Position numbers and translations under genes: made by a program. The notes below the pieces were generated by a model that was given only the letters and a program-made list of their open reading frames with translations, searched no databases and was not told where the DNA came from. From NCBI GenBank assembly GCA_043805315.1, contig JAZDID010000058.1:1-6135 (forward strand): a stretch of 6,135 bases of DNA. Reading direction: 5' to 3'. Of the stretch, positions 1 to 5,652 are shown piece after piece (within the stretch, counting starts at the first letter, position 1; each line of letters begins with the position of its first letter). This DNA is from JAHJEM01 sp043805315. GTDB taxonomy: Archaea; Nanobdellota; Nanobdellia; Woesearchaeales; JAHJEM01.

Positions 1-19
1 CCTGCGAGAAAATGCCCTA

Positions 20-205
20 CGCGACCACCCCGTAAGGGACATCCCCCGGTCGCGTCTGCGCTGGGTGGCGTGCGACAAAGTATGTTCGAAATACCTGCAT
101 GGAAGTGGGGCTAAAAAGGGAATTCATGTCTTTTTATGTCCCACTCCTAATACTTTTTACCAGATTTTTGGTAAAAATCTGCGTTGGCACCGCCACCACC
201 AGCGC
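20..205 (+). ncRNA. Candidate structured RNA (3' part, family unknown)
   Basis: This stretch has a dense set of nested inverted repeats. Positions 20-26 pair with 48-54 (7 bp), enclosing CCC-GTAA-GGG at 29-38, a GNRA-type tetraloop. Positions 58-73 pair with 187-205 (7+6+3 bp with two small bulges). Inside that, 77-83 pairs with 150-156 (7 bp), 101-118 with 130-147 (16 bp, one bulge and one mismatch), and 161-169 with 173-181 (9 bp, 3-base loop). The first 75 bases are much richer in G+C than the flank, as is usual for structured RNA in an AT-rich context. The GNRA loop and a G:U pair (110:139) favour the plus strand. It may begin before the window. I find no SRP helix-8 motif, RNase P core motif or rRNA signature, so the family is unknown. 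The pairings are seen; that it is transcribed is inference. Confidence 0.42.
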
Positions 206-255
206 ATGAAAGAGATAAGTAAGAGAATTTATTATCACAATAAGTTGACTGCGCC

Positions 256-262
256 TTTTTTT
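256..262 (+). terminator. Oligo-T run, possible terminator
   Basis: Seven T residues follow GCGCC, about 50 bases after the last helix of the structured region. Archaeal transcription commonly ends at such T-runs. This would fit a plus-strand RNA ending here, but no hairpin or transcript evidence supports it. Confidence 0.3.
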
Positions 263-313
263 AAAACAGCAAAGATACGTTTTAAAACATCATCATATGT
301 TTCAGTGCATTTC

Positions 314-328
314 AAAAGATTTATAAAT
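314..328 (+). promoter_or_regulatory. Archaeal promoter (BRE/TATA) of the RHH gene
   Basis: AAAAG followed by ATTTATAAAT gives a purine-rich BRE and a near-perfect archaeal TATA box (320-327). Transcription would start near 350, leaving a leader of about 22 bases that carries a GGGGGTG sequence (361-367) six bases ahead of the ATG at 373. The same AAAAGATTTATAAA string occurs before the gene at 5915, which suggests a standard strong promoter in this genome. Confidence 0.7.
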
Positions 329-372
329 CCTGGATATTAACCAGAAACCTATCGACGATTGGGGGTGCAGTG

Positions 373-666
373 ATGCAAAAAGAGAAGATATCTGTGTGCG
401 TGGACAAGGAACTGTGGCAGCGCTACCAGGAATACTGCAAATCCCAGGGCTTCTCATTCTCCGGACGGATAGAGCTGCTCATCCGCAGAGAGCTGGAGAT
501 GAGCACCAAGAAGGAGAAAAAGCACCAGGAAATCATCACGATCCTCGCCGAGATGATCAATGAAAAGAGCATGGAGAAAGAGCTCGAGATGAAGACGCAA
601 GAAAGCAGAGGACAAAAGATGTCCATGGCTTCTGAACAGATCAACAAGCTCAACATCACGACCTGA
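373..666 (+). CDS. Small ribbon-helix-helix (CopG/MetJ-like) DNA-binding protein
   Basis: This is a 97-residue protein. Residues 4-42 fit a ribbon-helix-helix fold: a short strand (KISVCVD), a helix (KELWQRYQEYCKSQG), a turn with FSFS, and a second helix ending RIELLIRRELE. RHH proteins bind DNA as dimers through the paired strands and act as repressors or antitoxins. The rest (43-97) is a highly charged, helix-forming tail rich in Lys, Glu and Met, possibly a coiled coil or partner-binding segment. I chose ATG 373 because GGGGGTG lies at good spacing; a GTG three bases earlier is the alternative. No toxin gene is adjacent, and the gene converges on the minus-strand cluster, so an autonomous regulator is as likely as an antitoxin. 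The frame stops just before a different frame that also reads well (636-734), so the tail may be altered by a frameshift. Confidence 0.72.
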   Translation: MQKEKISVCVDKELWQRYQEYCKSQGFSFSGRIELLIRRELEMSTKKEKKHQEIITILAEMINEKSMEKELEMKTQESRGQKMSMASEQINKLNITT

Positions 667-741
667 AAACCCTTACTGAAAGGTATCTCGAGAAGAAGAG
701 GATGAAAGTCGCTGGCGTCGGACAGCAGGGATGAAGAGAAC

Positions 742-746
742 TTTTT
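742..746 (+). terminator. Oligo-T terminator of the RHH gene
   Basis: GAACTTTTTATTT follows the RHH stop by about 75 bases and overlaps the stop codon (TAA, 745-747 on the minus strand) of the convergent gene. A T-run of this kind is a typical archaeal termination signal. No equivalent T-run is visible for the minus-strand gene, whose end may lie inside the RHH transcript region. Confidence 0.4.
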
Positions 747-1272
747 ATTTGAAGAATTCTTCCAGGACTTCCTGAAGCTTGTCAAGGCCTGCTTCTGAGA
801 AGTTCCTCTGCGCGTGCAACGGTTGTGGCCTCGGATCTTCCGGATCAAAATCATCAGTAGCCGGATCATTTCCTTTCTCTCCAGCAAGCGCGTCCAATGC
901 ATTTGCCATTTTGGAATAGTCGACAGTTATCTTTCCGGCATTTTCAGATATTCCCCAGCTCAATAATAGGATCTTCTCGTTGCTCACATAGGACACCAGC
1001 TCAATCGGCTTTCCGGTCTTTACAGATACTGCGCCGTAATACTGGAAGTCCGCACGGCCAGGTCTTCTTCCGTCGAGAACGATCTCGTCCCTCAGTTCGC
1101 TCTTAAGGTGCATCCGAACATAGCCTTCCAGATCCGCAGTGGCAATTGCAACGGAATAGTGATCAGTGACATGAATTCTTGGATCCAGCTGCTTCATGTC
1201 GATCCCGAGCTGTCTCTTAGCAATATCCTGCAGCATCCTGCCGATCCGATAGTGTTCTGGAAGATCTGTCAT
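745..1272 (-). CDS. Uncharacterised paralogue A of a three-gene tandem family
   Basis: The 175-residue soluble protein has no signal peptide or membrane segment. It is the last gene of three related minus-strand genes. The shared architecture is an N-terminal helix (HYRIGRMLQDIAKRQ, 7-21) leading to a Pro-Arg pair (31-32). A core at about 62-128 follows (DEIVL, then QYYGAVS, the helix KPIELV, the strand ILLLSWG, a turn and KITVDYS). Next come an acidic linker (139-147) and RPQP (148-151), and a C-terminal helix LDKLQEVLEEFF. The linker and KPQP-type motif are shared with the 1855-2409 protein. This copy has lost the IAKRW tryptophan (Gln 21) but keeps the core Trp 106. No family is recognised. 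The start has no Shine-Dalgarno sequence, and a weak TATA-like GCATAAAG lies about 24 bases upstream, so it may be leaderless. The gap to the upstream gene is 34 bases. Confidence 0.78.
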   Translation of the reverse strand: MTDLPEHYRIGRMLQDIAKRQLGIDMKQLDPRIHVTDHYSVAIATADLEGYVRMHLKSELRDEIVLDGRRPGRADFQYYGAVSVKTGKPIELVSYVSNEKILLLSWGISENAGKITVDYSKMANALDALAGEKGNDPATDDFDPEDPRPQPLHAQRNFSEAGLDKLQEVLEEFFK

Positions 1273-1290
1273 TGGATTATCGTATTGTTA
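1273..1290 (-). promoter_or_regulatory. Conserved leader block before paralogue A
   Basis: The minus-strand sequence TAACAATACGATAATCCA directly precedes the ATG at 1272 and resembles the block in front of paralogue B (1808-1825). It is AT-rich and has no Shine-Dalgarno motif. The similarity is clear, but its function is unknown. Confidence 0.38.
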
Positions 1291-1306
1291 TTTCCTTTAT
1301 GCTTTT

Positions 1307-1807
1307 TCACTCGAGAAACGCATCGATAGTCTTGTAGAGCGTATCCAGCTTGCTTAAGTTGAATTCTGTCACGTTCACGAACAGAGGGATGTCTGAAGTC
1401 TCTTCATAGTATTCCTCATCGCTCCGGTCAGCGAGGTCCGTCAGCAGGGAGCTCAATGTCGGAAAGGAGATGGATATTTCTCCGTTGTTATCCTGGCCTA
1501 TCCAGCATAGAGCGATGCATTTTCTTCCGTCAGATGCATAGAGCTTTTCCATGGTTTTTTTCGTATCTGCATACAGCAAACCCTTATAACGGACGATAGA
1601 ACCCTTTCCATTCGTACCAGCCAGCACCACTTCTTTCTCAACCACTGCATCTGCTTCATCTCGCCAGGAAAATCCTATACCCTCTACACCGAGTAAGAAA
1701 TCTATAGTCTCAGGCTCATCCAGTCTAGGAGCTCCCAGTGAGATCCCCCAGCGCTTTGCGATCCTGTACGCTGCGTTTGCAAGATAGTATTCTTCTGTGG
1801 TTGCCAT
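1307..1807 (-). CDS. Uncharacterised paralogue B of a three-gene tandem family
   Basis: The 166-residue soluble protein is the middle gene of the cluster. Its N-terminus EYYLANAAYRIAKRWGISL ending in APR (6-28) lines up with DYLLAEIAQHIANKWNLQL ending in EPR of the 1855-2409 protein. Its core (58-125: KEVVL, VRYKG, KKTMEKLYA, CIALCWIG, GEISISF, LLTDL) aligns with both neighbours, including Trp 102. The C-terminal helix is LDTLYKTIDAFL. It lacks the PQP motif found in the other two proteins and has an acidic EEYYEE stretch at that place. There are no transmembrane segments and no catalytic motif I can name. It lies 47 bases after the 1855-2409 gene and 34 bases before the 745-1272 gene, so they could be one operon or three closely spaced units. 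No Shine-Dalgarno sequence precedes the ATG. Confidence 0.78.
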   Translation of the reverse strand: MATTEEYYLANAAYRIAKRWGISLGAPRLDEPETIDFLLGVEGIGFSWRDEADAVVEKEVVLAGTNGKGSIVRYKGLLYADTKKTMEKLYASDGRKCIALCWIGQDNNGEISISFPTLSSLLTDLADRSDEEYYEETSDIPLFVNVTEFNLSKLDTLYKTIDAFLE

Positions 1808-1825
1808 GGTTATTGCATATTGTTT
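1808..1825 (-). promoter_or_regulatory. Conserved leader block before paralogue B
   Basis: Read on the minus strand, the 18 bases before the start are AAACAATATGCAATAACC. They closely match the bases before paralogue A (TAACAATACGATAATCCA, 1273-1290), allowing small gaps. Similarity outside the coding region suggests that the duplication carried its upstream region along, or that the block has a regulatory or translation role. CAATAT also occurs twice in the promoter of the first gene of the cluster. Confidence 0.4.
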
Positions 1826-1854
1826 GATGTAATAAGAGTCATCATGTAATTGTT

Positions 1855-2409
1855 CTATTGGAGCAGGATGTCGATGGTCTCCTTGAGTGTTGCGAATATA
1901 TCAATGCCATCTTCTGCATCAAAGGAGTTCTCATAAAACTGCGAGACACCAAAGTATGGTTGCGGCTTGGGCGCCTCTGAAGAATAAACCACTGATCCTC
2001 TGCCTCCTTGTCCAGCCCTGACACGGCTGAGCTTCTCCAATGCCAGGCTGCCGGGAAGGTCAGTGACCTCAAGCACGCCCGTATCCTCAGGATAACCCCA
2101 GGTGACGATGAGTACTTTATTCGCGTTGTGTGCGTAAATTGACTCGATTGTTTTTTGTGTTACTGCTGACCTTGCTCCACAGTAATGTACTCGGGCATTT
2201 TCACCATATGGATTCATGAGCATGATCTGGTCTTCAACCCTACCACGAAAATAAGCAAGCTGGGTGAGATGAATGGAAGATTTATGAAATGTATTCATCT
2301 CTTCCCACAAGGATCTCTTTTTTCTCGGTTCCTCGAGCTGAAGGTTCCACTTGTTTGCGATGTGTTGTGCAATCTCAGCCAAAAGGTAGTCTTTTGGGAT
2401 TTCGATCAT
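1855..2409 (-). CDS. Uncharacterised paralogue C, first gene of the tandem family
   Basis: The 184-residue soluble protein is encoded by the promoter-proximal gene of the three. It has the family layout. The N-terminal helix DYLLAEIAQHIANKW (7-21) leads to EPR (27-29), followed by a basic stretch RKKR. The core spans 60-127 (DQIML, VHYCGARS, QKTIESIYA, VLIVTWG, GVLEV, LALEKL) and includes Trp 104. A Gly/Arg-rich linker (131-138) precedes KPQPYFGVSQFYE (148-160) and a C-terminal helix TLKETIDILL. The mix of alternating strands and short helices suggests a compact alpha/beta domain, but I recognise no family and no active site. A TATA box centred 28 bases before the ATG, with no Shine-Dalgarno sequence, points to a leaderless transcript. 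Divergence from its paralogues is large, so the duplication is old or the genes evolve fast. Confidence 0.8.
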   Translation of the reverse strand: MIEIPKDYLLAEIAQHIANKWNLQLEEPRKKRSLWEEMNTFHKSSIHLTQLAYFRGRVEDQIMLMNPYGENARVHYCGARSAVTQKTIESIYAHNANKVLIVTWGYPEDTGVLEVTDLPGSLALEKLSRVRAGQGGRGSVVYSSEAPKPQPYFGVSQFYENSFDAEDGIDIFATLKETIDILLQ

Positions 2410-2432
2410 AGAGGTGAAGAAGTCTCTCTTGA

Positions 2433-2455
2433 TTTATAAATATTGTCAAATATTG
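2433..2455 (-). promoter_or_regulatory. Leaderless promoter with tandem CAATATTT motif
   Basis: ATTTATAAAT (2432-2441) is a palindromic TATA box centred 28 bases before the start at 2409, so the mRNA should begin at or next to the start codon. Directly upstream and overlapping the box, the minus strand carries CAATATTT twice, at 2448-2455 and 2438-2445. The two are spaced exactly 10 bases apart, one helical turn. Repeats in phase over a TATA box are typical of repressor sites; the RHH protein encoded at 373 is one possible ligand. Confidence 0.6.
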
Positions 2456-2590
2456 CTATTTTTGAATAACAACAAACCACACGTGATAAGTCTTGTTCAC
2501 ACATAAGGTTGAATCGCACTCTTACGTTTCAGGACCCTTTTCATCGTGCGTACAGCAACATTTAAATAAACAGTATGCTTTCCTCTCGGC
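2442..2590. promoter_or_regulatory. Divergent intergenic region between the cluster and the surface-protein gene
   Basis: About 180 bases separate the starts at 2409 (-) and 2591 (+), and each gene has its own TATA box near its start. In between I see only a CACGTG palindrome (2480-2485) and no reading frame or strong hairpin. The two promoters are over 100 bases apart, so shared regulation is possible but not indicated. Confidence 0.4.
2561..2568 (+). promoter_or_regulatory. TATA box of a leaderless surface-protein transcript
   Basis: TTTAAATA preceded by AGCAACA (BRE position) is centred about 26 bases before the ATG at 2591. That is the normal archaeal TATA-to-start distance, so the transcript should start at the initiation codon. 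The bases before the ATG (CTCTCGGC) contain no Shine-Dalgarno motif, which agrees. Confidence 0.68.
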
Positions 2591-5380
2591 ATGGGGGTTT
2601 ACAGCAACAAGACCATCCTGCCTCTTTGTATCATCTTCTTGTTCTTCCTAATAGTACCATTTGGGAGCTCATTCCAGAAACAAACTGAAACCTTCGTGGA
2701 TAAGACCTCAAACCTGACTGCCTACTGGAATTTTGACGAAGGTGAGGGTTTTTCAGCAGCTGACCAGAGCGGCAATGGAAATATTGCCACCCTTCTTGGC
2801 GGCACTAGCTGGGCTCCCGGGAGGATCAACACTGGCCTTTATTTTGATGGCAATGACGATTATGCTAAGGCGCAGGATTCGAATTCCCTGGATATCGGCA
2901 CCACAGACTTCACGATCATGGCATGGGTGAACGTGAGCCAGGATTTTGGCGTGACAGGAGCCATTGTTTCAAAGACGCTGCTGGAGTACAACACCGGCTA
3001 TTTTTTCGGCATCTCCGGGGTGAACCAGCTCTACTTCGAGTTCGGCCAGGAGCCAGGGGGATGGACCAATTATGTTTACGGCCCCAGCACATTCGCTGTC
3101 CCCCGGAACAGCTGGCATCATCTCGCCATCACCTTCACCAGGGCAGGGAATGCCACATTCTATCTTGACGGCGTGCGCTATAACAGCATTGACATCAGCA
3201 GCAAGCCTGGAAGCATCGCAAATGACAGGCCACTTTGGATAGGCATGTCAGAGACTTTCCCTAACCAGTTCATGGGAAGCATTGATGAAGTCAAAATCTT
3301 CACCAAAGCGCTCTCTGACACTGAAATCTTCCAGGAAGCAAACCCCAGCGGCTTTCCTGTCACCGGCTGCATGAACATCACCTCTCCTGGCATGTACGCT
3401 CTCCAAAATGATATTATACTGGCGCAGCCATCCTGCATCACCTTCCAGGCAAGCAACGCGACATTGGACTGCCAGGGTCACAGCATCCAGGGAAATCCGA
3501 GCTATCCGCAAGTCACTTTGATAGCCACCAACCTGCAGAATGACATTGTCATCAAGAACTGCATCCTGTCAGGAGCATGGTCAGGCATTCATGTGACTGG
3601 GAATGAATCACGCATTTTCAACAACACTATCTTCAATATGTCATATACCGGCATCCATCTCGGTGATTCCTCCAACGTACAAGTCTCATTCAACATTGTT
3701 GAGAATAATACAATCCATGACGTGCAAGGCAGCACAGGCACGATAAGCGGAATCCTCCTCAACTCAATAAATCTAGAGTATTTGACCAATAATAACACGA
3801 TCCGCGGCAACTATCTCTTCAACAACCGCTACGGTGCAGTGCTGACTGCCAGGGTCAGGGGCAATTATGTCTACAACAACTACTTTTCGAACAACACTGT
3901 AAAGAATGCAAACACCGTCTCATCAAACTATTGGAACACCACCAAGACACCGGGGACAAACATCGTCGGCGGCCCTTATATCGCAGGCAACTATTGGCAT
4001 GACTATTACGGTGATGACCTAAATGAGGACGGCATCGGAGACAACCAGCTTCCCTATGACAACAAGGATTATGCGCCGCTCACTATCAACCACCTCACTT
4101 CCTGCAAGCAGATCTCCCAGCCAGGGAGCTATACTGTCCGCGCAGGCATCAGCTCTCCTGGCACGTGCTTCACCATCCTTACGGACAACGTCTCGATAGA
4201 CTGCAGGACAAACCAGCTCACCGGCTCAGCGACAGGGGCAGGATTCAACATCACCAAACGCAATAATGTCGAGGCGCGGAACTGCACAGTACGAAACTAT
4301 TATTACGGTGTCCTGCTCGACAACACGAACAACAGCGCCATACGGTCGAACTATCTCTTCACCAACAGTTTCGGCATCGAATCAGTCTTTTCGAAATACA
4401 ACCTGATCCAGAACAATTATTTTGACTCAAACAACCAGGGCATCTCCTTGTATTCATCGTCAAACAGCAACACGATCAGCGCGAACACATTCTTATCCCA
4501 CCTCTATGGCATCGAAGTATTTACCAGTTCAGGCAATACCGTGCAGGACAATTATTTTAGCAACAACAACTACGGTGTCTTCATGAGCGCAGGCACAGGA
4601 AACATCTTCAGGAGGAACATGGTGAACGGGAATGGCGCAAGCTACGGCGTTTATCTTACCTTGTCCCAAAATAACAACATCACAGAGAACAACATCTCTG
4701 CAAACAGCAAAGGCCTGTGGCTCAGGTCAACCTCGACAGGCAACAGCATCAATACCAACAGGATTTACACGAACAGCGTCGGCAGCCAGATCGATTCCTC
4801 CTCAAACTTCATCTACAACAACTACTTCAGCAACACAGTCAATGCGCAGTCAGCATACCTGAATGTCTGGAACACCAGCAGGATTCCGGGAAAGAACATC
4901 CGGGGCGGCCCCTACCTTGCAGGTAACCTCTGGCACAACTACAACGGCCTTGACCTGGATTTGGATGGGATCGGAGACACTAATCTCCCCTACACTTCAG
5001 GAGGTGCGATAAGTCCTGGCGGAGACTATGCGCCATTGGTGAACATACCTCCCACGCTCCAGCCTATTGACCCGATCAGCACATCTGAAGGGTTGGTCAT
5101 CCACCTGCAACTCCAGGGAAGCGATGTTGAGAACGATCCGCTCACCTACTCAAGAAATGATACAATGCACGGCACCTTCTTTGATCCTGCAACCGGATAC
5201 TTTGAATGGTTCACTGAATATCGGGATGCAGGTAATTACACGATTCTCTTTACTGTCTCTGACGGCAGCCGCACAGACAATGAGTCTGTCCATATTACCA
5301 TCAATGACGCAACACCGCCACGGACTGGAAGCTCGCCGCTCATCATGAAAGAGACAGTGATGCCTGCGATGATAGACTGA
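2591..5380 (+). CDS. Secreted LamG/NosD-type beta-helix surface protein
   Basis: The 929-residue protein is predicted to be exported: residues 7-27 form a hydrophobic signal segment (ILPLCIIFLFFLIVPFG). A LamG/concanavalin A-like domain (about 41-250) has typical features such as AYWNFDEGEG, FDGNDDY, SWHHLAITF, ATFYLDGV and GSIDEVKIF. Two NosD-like parallel beta-helix modules follow (259-500 and 505-816), with many turns of the N-T-I/N-Y-F-x-N-N type. Each starts with C-x(n)-S-PG-x-Y and ends with GGPY-[IL]-AGN-x-W-H, DGIGD and DYAPL. Four Cys sit at matching places (260/282/294/324 and 505/526/538/565). An Ig or cadherin-like domain (818-907) carries VENDPLTY and GTFFDPATGYFEW. The protein has over 20 N-x-S/T sites, so it is likely heavily N-glycosylated at the cell surface. 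These folds usually bind or process carbohydrate, but I see no certain catalytic residues. No C-terminal anchor is present; the uncleaved N-terminus could anchor it. Confidence 0.9.
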   Translation: MGVYSNKTILPLCIIFLFFLIVPFGSSFQKQTETFVDKTSNLTAYWNFDEGEGFSAADQSGNGNIATLLGGTSWAPGRINTGLYFDGNDDYAKAQDSNSLDIGTTDFTIMAWVNVSQDFGVTGAIVSKTLLEYNTGYFFGISGVNQLYFEFGQEPGGWTNYVYGPSTFAVPRNSWHHLAITFTRAGNATFYLDGVRYNSIDISSKPGSIANDRPLWIGMSETFPNQFMGSIDEVKIFTKALSDTEIFQEANPSGFPVTGCMNITSPGMYALQNDIILAQPSCITFQASNATLDCQGHSIQGNPSYPQVTLIATNLQNDIVIKNCILSGAWSGIHVTGNESRIFNNTIFNMSYTGIHLGDSSNVQVSFNIVENNTIHDVQGSTGTISGILLNSINLEYLTNNNTIRGNYLFNNRYGAVLTARVRGNYVYNNYFSNNTVKNANTVSSNYWNTTKTPGTNIVGGPYIAGNYWHDYYGDDLNEDGIGDNQLPYDNKDYAPLTINHLTSCKQISQPGSYTVRAGISSPGTCFTILTDNVSIDCRTNQLTGSATGAGFNITKRNNVEARNCTVRNYYYGVLLDNTNNSAIRSNYLFTNSFGIESVFSKYNLIQNNYFDSNNQGISLYSSSNSNTISANTFLSHLYGIEVFTSSGNTVQDNYFSNNNYGVFMSAGTGNIFRRNMVNGNGASYGVYLTLSQNNNITENNISANSKGLWLRSTSTGNSINTNRIYTNSVGSQIDSSSNFIYNNYFSNTVNAQSAYLNVWNTSRIPGKNIRGGPYLAGNLWHNYNGLDLDLDGIGDTNLPYTSGGAISPGGDYAPLVNIPPTLQPIDPISTSEGLVIHLQLQGSDVENDPLTYSRNDTMHGTFFDPATGYFEWFTEYRDAGNYTILFTVSDGSRTDNESVHITINDATPPRTGSSPLIMKETVMPAMID

Positions 5381-5403
5381 AGAGATTAACCCCTTGTCAT
5401 CTA

Positions 5404-5409
5404 TTTTTT
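5404..5409 (+). terminator. Oligo-T terminator after the surface-protein gene
   Basis: Six T residues (CTATTTTTTCC) lie 23 bases after the TGA stop at 5380. This is the usual archaeal T-run termination context and is the likely end of the long mRNA, before the hairpin elements. Confidence 0.5.
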
Positions 5410-5436
5410 CCAGGTTTCCCACAGCAACCTCCAGTT

Positions 5437-5527
5437 GAAAACTCTGTTTTCTCTCAAGATTTGTTTTTCTTCGACTATGGAAGCGATACTCTTTCGACTT
5501 TTCTGCATTTACAGAAAAACAAATCTT
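5437..5527. repeat. Two-hairpin element, copy 1
   Basis: Copy 1 has a short hairpin, GAAAAC-TCT-GTTTTC (5437-5451), then TCTC, then a perfect 15-bp stem. AAGATTTGTTTTTCT (5456-5470) pairs with AGAAAAACAAATCTT (5513-5527) around a 42-base loop. Copy 2 follows after five bases with the same layout. No reading frame or CRISPR-like spacer arrangement is present. It could be a terminator array, a small structured RNA, or a short inverted-repeat element of MITE type. Confidence 0.65.
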
Positions 5528-5532
5528 TGGTC

Positions 5533-5622
5533 GAAAGTTTCACTTTCTCTCAAGATTTGTTTTCCTCGACCATCAAATCAGCACTCTATTCATCTTTTCA
5601 ACGCATCAGGAAAACAAATCTT
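5533..5622. repeat. Two-hairpin element, copy 2
   Basis: Copy 2 has the same layout at a 96-base offset: GAAAGT-TTC-ACTTTC (5533-5547), TCTC, then AAGATTTGTTTTCCT (5552-5566). This pairs perfectly with AGGAAAACAAATCTT (5608-5622) around a 41-base loop. Relative to copy 1, two pairs of the short stem and one pair of the long stem change on both sides, so pairing is kept. The loops are more diverged but share CGAC, ACTCT and CTTTTC blocks. The right arm ends in the T-run that forms the TATA box of the tRNA gene. Confidence 0.65.
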
Positions 5623-5628
5623 TTTAAA
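5621..5628 (+). promoter_or_regulatory. TATA box of the tRNA-Tyr gene
   Basis: TTTTTAAA is centred about 28 bases before the first base of the tRNA (5653), the normal archaeal tRNA promoter spacing. Its first two bases are the last two of the long stem of hairpin copy 2, so the stem arm occupies the BRE position. Confidence 0.6.
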
Positions 5629-5652
5629 CTCTAAACTTCTCCAAGAATACAT

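Noticed and set aside
1..205. SRP RNA, RNase P RNA or rRNA fragment
   Set aside because: None of the conserved signatures of these RNAs is visible on either strand.
2..340. Open frame from the left edge (GTG start at 65 possible) encoding a His/Arg/Lys-rich protein
   Set aside because: The translation has no recognisable domain, the DNA is full of strong inverted repeats, and its 3' end contains the TATA box of the next gene. It is more likely an accidental frame over a structured region.
423..902. Minus-strand open frame of 159 codons
   Set aside because: It overlaps the RHH gene and the end of the 745-1272 gene, and its Ser/Ile/Leu-rich translation is typical of an antisense shadow.
5437..5622. 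CRISPR-like array
   Set aside because: There are only two units, the repeat is bipartite with inverted arms, and the between-arm sequences are related to each other rather than unique spacers.
5533..5622. C/D box guide RNA on the minus strand (TGATG and CTGA motifs in the loop)
   Set aside because: The boxes do not occur in C-D'-C'-D order with guide-length spacing, and copy 1 lacks them.
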